DNA from: Gilvibacter sp. SZ-19
GTDB lineage: Bacteria; Bacteroidota; Bacteroidia; Flavobacteriales; Flavobacteriaceae
Reading direction: 5' to 3'
Length of the DNA: 64,000 nucleotides
NCBI RefSeq assembly: GCF_002163875.1
Contig: NZ_CP019333.1
Span: 1,246,864-1,310,863, forward strand
The position numbers and the translations under genes were made by a program. Shown here in pieces: positions 60,564 to 64,000 of this stretch (position 1 is its first letter; each line of letters begins with the position of its first letter). Below the pieces are notes generated by a model. The model was not told where the DNA came from. It worked only from the letters and a program-made list of their open reading frames with translations, and ran no database searches.

Positions 60564-61156
60564 AGGTTGTATTTCTTTTTTAATTGCTGATAGGTTTCTG
60601 GCGTATCGATATCCTCATAGGCTGATTCGATCGCGTAAGATGCCACTGTAATGTCAGGAAGTTGAAAGAGTTGTTTTGCGCCCACTTCTCCGTCTAAACG
60701 GGTCAAACGGGCAAAGATATTTTTTCGAAAAATAGCGGGCACAGCCTGTAATTGCGGATATTTAGTGCAAACTATATCCGCTTTTGTTTGTTTAAAAGTT
60801 TCGATCAAGCCATTGAGGGTTGCAATTTTTACAGTCGGCATATCGGCAAGCAACACCATGATCCCTTCTGGATCGCTGTTTTGAGCTAAGGCTACTCCCC
60901 GCGCTAAGGAATGGCCCATACCGCGCTCCCAATGTGGGTTTTCAATTAGTTTTATATTGTATTTGCTGGCAGTTTCCTTAAGGCTAGTGCTTTCTGCTCC
61001 AGCTACGAGATAGACCTCAGAAGCATTGATGCTCATTGCAGTTTCCAATACAGCCTCTAGGACGCTTAACTTGCCCCATGGCAGGAGCATTTTAGGTTCT
61101 CCCATGCGCGAAGAGTTCCCGGCGGCTAAGATCAATATGCTTACAGGTAAAGCCAA
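60560..61156 (-). CDS. MocA-like molybdopterin nucleotidyltransferase
   Basis: 198 aa. NTP-transferase start ILAAGNSSRMGEPKMLLPWG (11-30) and metal-binding LLADMPTV; MocA attaches CMP to molybdenum cofactor for hydroxylase-type enzymes like the adjacent one. It interlocks by a CTAG stop with the hydroxylase gene and lies 1 base after xdhC-like. Confidence 0.88.
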   Translation of the reverse strand: MALPVSILILAAGNSSRMGEPKMLLPWGKLSVLEAVLETAMSINASEVYLVAGAESTSLKETASKYNIKLIENPHWERGMGHSLARGVALAQNSDPEGIMVLLADMPTVKIATLNGLIETFKQTKADIVCTKYPQLQAVPAIFRKNIFARLTRLDGEVGAKQLFQLPDITVASYAIESAYEDIDTPETYQQLKKKYNL

Positions 61157-62170
61157 TCAGTCGTGAATTCCTGTGGTTTTGTCTTTGAGTGGCTGCGGAT
61201 GTTGCCCTCGCATGCAAGCAAGAATCTCCGCAACTATCGAAACACCGATCTCATAGGCAGTTTCTGCGCCAATATTGATGCCTGCTGGTCCATGAAGATT
61301 CTCGATGAATTCTGTGGCCACCTCCGGGTAGTGTTCAATGAGCGCATCAAAGAGTTTCTCTCTGCGCTTTTTAGGACCAAGCAATCCTACATATGCAGCA
61401 TCTGATCCTATTAGACTCCCTAAATATTTGAGGTCTTTAGAGAAGCTATGTGTCATCAATACAACAGCAGTTCTGTTATCTATATCAGCAACTTTTAGTT
61501 CTTCTGGTGTCCAGGGATAGTAATGTGATGCACCGGGGAAGTTCGCTAAGGATTTAGGATCATCAGGAGGCGCAACAACAGCAACTTGAAAACCAATTCC
61601 AGCAGCGATTTGCGTTAATGCCACTGCATCGTGTTCTGCTCCAACGATCATAAGGCGAATGCTTGGCGCAACTTCTTGTGTGAATTCTTCTTGCGGTTGC
61701 GAGTCTGGCTCTGCATGAAAAACAGCTAATGACTGGCCACTGTTAAACTGAAACACAGATTGCGCTGTTGGTTGCAAGCCTTCATGACGACTAAATTTAG
61801 AGACAATGCGGAAACCCTTCCGGGAAGTTTCTTGCGCAAGCAGCGCCTCTAAGATATCTTTTGGACTCGCAATAGGTTCTATTAGAATATACAACAGGCC
61901 TTCACAGCCTAAGCGGTATCGGCCGTCGTAATGCATCATCTTAGGAATTCCTCGCTGAAACACTTCTGCTGCTTGCCGCAAAATATCTTTTTCTACACAA
62001 CCACCACTAACAGCACCGTGCATGCTTTCATCTTCCAAGATCAACATACGAACCCCAGGCCTACGATAGGAAGAGCCGTCTAGGGCCACTACAGATGCCA
62101 AAACTGCCTTTTTTCCTTCCTGCGTTGCTCTGAGGGCTTTGTCGAATATCGCTTTTAATTCGTGGAACAT
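61157..62170 (-). CDS. XdhC-family molybdenum cofactor maturation protein
   Basis: 337 aa. The N-terminal XdhC/CoxI domain has SSYRRPGVRMLI and AVSGGCVEKDILRQA, and the C-terminal Rossmann domain contains RLMIVGAEHDAV, TAVVLMTHSFSKDLKYLG and the GLLGPKKRREKLF segment. Such proteins bind cofactor and support its sulphuration. The neighbour pair (XdhC, MocA) feeds the divergent enzyme. Confidence 0.93.
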   Translation of the reverse strand: MFHELKAIFDKALRATQEGKKAVLASVVALDGSSYRRPGVRMLILEDESMHGAVSGGCVEKDILRQAAEVFQRGIPKMMHYDGRYRLGCEGLLYILIEPIASPKDILEALLAQETSRKGFRIVSKFSRHEGLQPTAQSVFQFNSGQSLAVFHAEPDSQPQEEFTQEVAPSIRLMIVGAEHDAVALTQIAAGIGFQVAVVAPPDDPKSLANFPGASHYYPWTPEELKVADIDNRTAVVLMTHSFSKDLKYLGSLIGSDAAYVGLLGPKKRREKLFDALIEHYPEVATEFIENLHGPAGINIGAETAYEIGVSIVAEILACMRGQHPQPLKDKTTGIHD

Positions 62171-62277
62171 GCCTAAAATTAAGCATTCGATTTTATCCGA
62201 GAGGCCCTAAGAAGTTAAAACATCTTAAAGCGATGCGTATTTCTGAATATGCCTCTGATTTAAAGGTCAATTATCGT

Positions 62278-62285
62278 TATATTTG
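62278..62285 (+). promoter_or_regulatory. -7 box for moeA
   Basis: TATATTTG, 17 bases before the moeA ATG. Confidence 0.5.
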
Positions 62286-62302
62286 GTAGGATATAACGCA
62301 AC

Positions 62303-63481
62303 ATGGTAACTGTTACAGAAGCCTTAGACATCATATCGGCTGTTGTTAAGGCTACACGAGAGCAGAGAAACTGTCCTCTAGAACAGGCTCTTGATCACGT
62401 TTTAGCTGAATCTATTTACAGTCCGATCAATATGCCGCCATTCCAACAATCGGCAATGGATGGCTATGCCTTATCCATGCACGAAAGTCTTAATTATCGT
62501 GTGGTTGGTGAGGTAGCAGCAGGTTCTTCAAATAACCCAAGCTTAAAACCCGGTGAGGCAGTACGCATTTTTACAGGAGCTCCTGTACCTGACAGTGCAA
62601 ACAGCATTGTAATTCAAGAAAAAGTTACCCGCAAGGACGAAGTTCTGGTCTTAGACGATGCGCCTCAAGAAGGAGCCAATATTAGACCTGTTGGAGAACA
62701 ACTGTCTAAAGGAGATGTGGTACTTGCCGCGGGGACTCGGCTTAGTCCTGCCAGCCTTGGACTTTTGGCTGGCGTAGGGGTATCTGCAGTGCCGGTTTAT
62801 AAAAAGCCTCGTGTTGCCATCGTAGTTACGGGCGATGAGCTTAAAGCGGCGGGAGAAGAACTTAGCCGTGGCCAGATCTATGAAAGCAACGGGCTTATGC
62901 TCAGTGCAGCGCTAAAAGACAAAGCTTATGTAGATACTTTTGTGCTTAAGGCAGAAGACAAGCTAGACACCCTCACCAAGACCCTGGAAAAGGCTTTTGA
63001 GGCTGCTGAGGTTGTTTTGGTTTCTGGGGGTATTTCTGTGGGCGATTACGATTTTGTAAATGAGGCCCTGTCTCATCTTGGCGTTAAAACGCACTTCTAC
63101 AAGGTGAAACAAAAGCCAGGTAAACCGTTATTGTTTGGAACCAAAGACCAGCAAATGGTGTTTGCCTTACCGGGAAATCCGGCCTCTGCTTTAAATTGCT
63201 TTTATGTCTATGTTCACTTGGCTTTAAAGCTATGGGAAGGCGATGCTGAGGCTAGTATTAGCTTTAGACAGGCCACTATCACTGCGGATTTTAATAAGAA
63301 AGGCGACAGAGCCCAATTCTTAAAGGCTAAAATTGGTGCTAATAACACTGTAGAGATCTTAAACGGACAGGCTTCTTCCATGCTGCAGAGCTTTGCAGTT
63401 GCAGATGCCTTAGTGTATATGGAAGAAGATATGGGTTTTGTAGCTAAGAACACATCGGTGAGATATTTAAAAATTGACTAA
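62303..63481 (+). CDS. moeA: Molybdopterin molybdotransferase
   Basis: 392 aa, inserts molybdate into adenylated molybdopterin. Family segments: NMPPFQQSAMDGYAL, RIFTGAPVPDSANSIV, VVTGDELKAAGE, VLVSGGISVGDYDFV and FALPGNPASALNCF. Length is standard. Its stop shares a base with the moaD start (TAATG). Confidence 0.96.
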   Translation: MVTVTEALDIISAVVKATREQRNCPLEQALDHVLAESIYSPINMPPFQQSAMDGYALSMHESLNYRVVGEVAAGSSNNPSLKPGEAVRIFTGAPVPDSANSIVIQEKVTRKDEVLVLDDAPQEGANIRPVGEQLSKGDVVLAAGTRLSPASLGLLAGVGVSAVPVYKKPRVAIVVTGDELKAAGEELSRGQIYESNGLMLSAALKDKAYVDTFVLKAEDKLDTLTKTLEKAFEAAEVVLVSGGISVGDYDFVNEALSHLGVKTHFYKVKQKPGKPLLFGTKDQQMVFALPGNPASALNCFYVYVHLALKLWEGDAEASISFRQATITADFNKKGDRAQFLKAKIGANNTVEILNGQASSMLQSFAVADALVYMEEDMGFVAKNTSVRYLKID

Positions 63482-63717
63482 TGGAATTACAACTAAAGTA
63501 CTTCGGAAGAATAGCGGAGCTTACGGGGAAATCCGAGGAGGTACGTTCGGCAGCGGTCGATACGGTCGCAGCTTTGAATGACGTACTTAAAAAGGAGTAT
63601 CCTGGGCTTGCTATGGCGAGCTACAGTATTGCTGTAGACCACGAAATTGTAAGAGGAGAGTATCCACTTCCTGCCAAAGCGGAAGTTGCACTGTTACCCC
63701 CATTCTCTGGAGGTTGA
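63481..63717 (+). CDS. moaD: Molybdopterin synthase small subunit
   Basis: 78 aa ubiquitin-like sulphur carrier ending in the obligatory Gly-Gly (LLPPFSGG). MELQLKYFGRIAELTGKSEEV is a usual start. The C-terminal glycine is adenylated and thiocarboxylated by the MoeB-type enzyme encoded next. Confidence 0.95.
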   Translation: MELQLKYFGRIAELTGKSEEVRSAAVDTVAALNDVLKKEYPGLAMASYSIAVDHEIVRGEYPLPAKAEVALLPPFSGG

Positions 63718-63719
63718 TC

Positions 63720-64000
63720 ATGGAAAGGTATAGGCGTCAAATACAATTAGAAGAAGTTGGGACACAAGGTCAATTGGCCTTATCCGAAGCGTCCGTATTG
63801 GTCGTAGGTGCGGGAGGTCTGGGTAGCCCAATTTTACAATATTTGGCGGCAGCCGGTTTAGGAAAATTGGGCATTGCAGATGCTGATACAGTGTCTTTGT
63901 CCAATTTGCATCGGCAACTATTATACACTACGGATGATGTTGGTAGACCAAAGGTAGAAGCTGCACAACAACGCTTAATGGCGATCAATCCGGAGGTTGA
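63720..64000 (+). CDS. moeB: MoeB/ThiF-type adenylyltransferase (partial)
   Basis: Start of an E1-like enzyme that activates MoaD (runs off the window; about 93 codons visible). MERYRRQIQLEEVGTQGQ, the nucleotide-binding VLVVGAGGLGSPIL and DADTVSLSNLHRQLLYTTDDVG are diagnostic. It begins 2 bases past the moaD stop. ThiF is the alternative name for the same fold, but MoeB fits the context. Confidence 0.9.
   Translation, partial: MERYRRQIQLEEVGTQGQLALSEASVLVVGAGGLGSPILQYLAAAGLGKLGIADADTVSLSNLHRQLLYTTDDVGRPKVEAAQQRLMAINPEV

Overview
The window looks like a chromosomal segment from a marine-type member of the Flavobacteriaceae (Bacteroidota). The evidence is the Bacteroidota -7 promoter box (TAnnTTTG) before many genes and tRNAs, weak ribosome-binding sites, a type IX secretion C-terminal sorting domain, GIN-domain and DUF3857 secreted proteins, a glutaminyl-tRNA synthetase with a C-terminal extension, and moderate GC (mid-40s per cent by eye). 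Almost all of it is dense, well-conserved core genome. The only clearly accessory patch lies at about 52.9-54.6 kb.

Layout. 0-9.4 kb: glnS (cut by the window edge), folB, tRNA-Cys, a LysE-type exporter, a GIN-domain protein and rnr. A 490-bp AT-rich gap follows, with repeated TTAACAAC / TGTGAATAA-like words and gene orientation diverging around it (a possible replication origin, unproven). Then come rpiB, a zinc-type CDF exporter and two acetyltransferases. 9.4-16.6 kb (minus strand): CtpA-type protease, DUF4349 lipoprotein, rnpA, secreted M1 and S8 peptidases, and a metallo-beta-lactamase-fold hydrolase. 16.8-24.9 kb: CPA1 antiporter with an RCK domain, lepA, dusB, an FtsX/LolE-type permease, rbfA, methylmalonyl-CoA epimerase, a CAT-anticodon tRNA, a tiny PID/CTERM-like surface protein and riboflavin synthase. 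25-30 kb: pdxA, then a lipid-synthesis block yceD-rpmF-fabH-accB-accC. 30-36 kb: FAD oxidoreductase, mtgA, a Gre-like protein, an orphan ABC ATPase and a prolyl oligopeptidase. 36-41 kb: two DoxX-type membrane paralogues flanking a T9SS-exported FG-GAP protein and a haem-binding lipoprotein, then asd. 41-52.8 kb: mscL, alr-tdk, rsmI, recJ, lpxH, queD, a MATE exporter and a universal stress protein.

52.8-54.6 kb: tRNA-Ala is followed by a dense cluster of palindromes, an AT-rich orphan ORF, a fragment of a broken gene, and a Y1/HUH transposase of the RAYT type bracketed by inverted copies of a roughly 31-bp palindromic repeat. This is the most mobile-looking part of the window.

54.6-57.8 kb: small stress membrane protein, CarboxypepD_reg protein and DUF3857 transglutaminase-like protein. 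57.9-64 kb: a molybdenum-enzyme cluster with a 2Fe-2S subunit and a Tat-exported molybdopterin subunit of the isoquinoline oxidoreductase type, a MocA-like nucleotidyltransferase, XdhC, MoeA, MoaD and the start of MoeB. Enzyme, cofactor assembly and cofactor nucleotidylation therefore sit together.

A window-wide oddity is that five convergent gene pairs overlap by exactly four bases, with interlocked stop codons. I did not find a CRISPR array, a prophage, a defence island, rRNA or an obvious undescribed multi-gene system.
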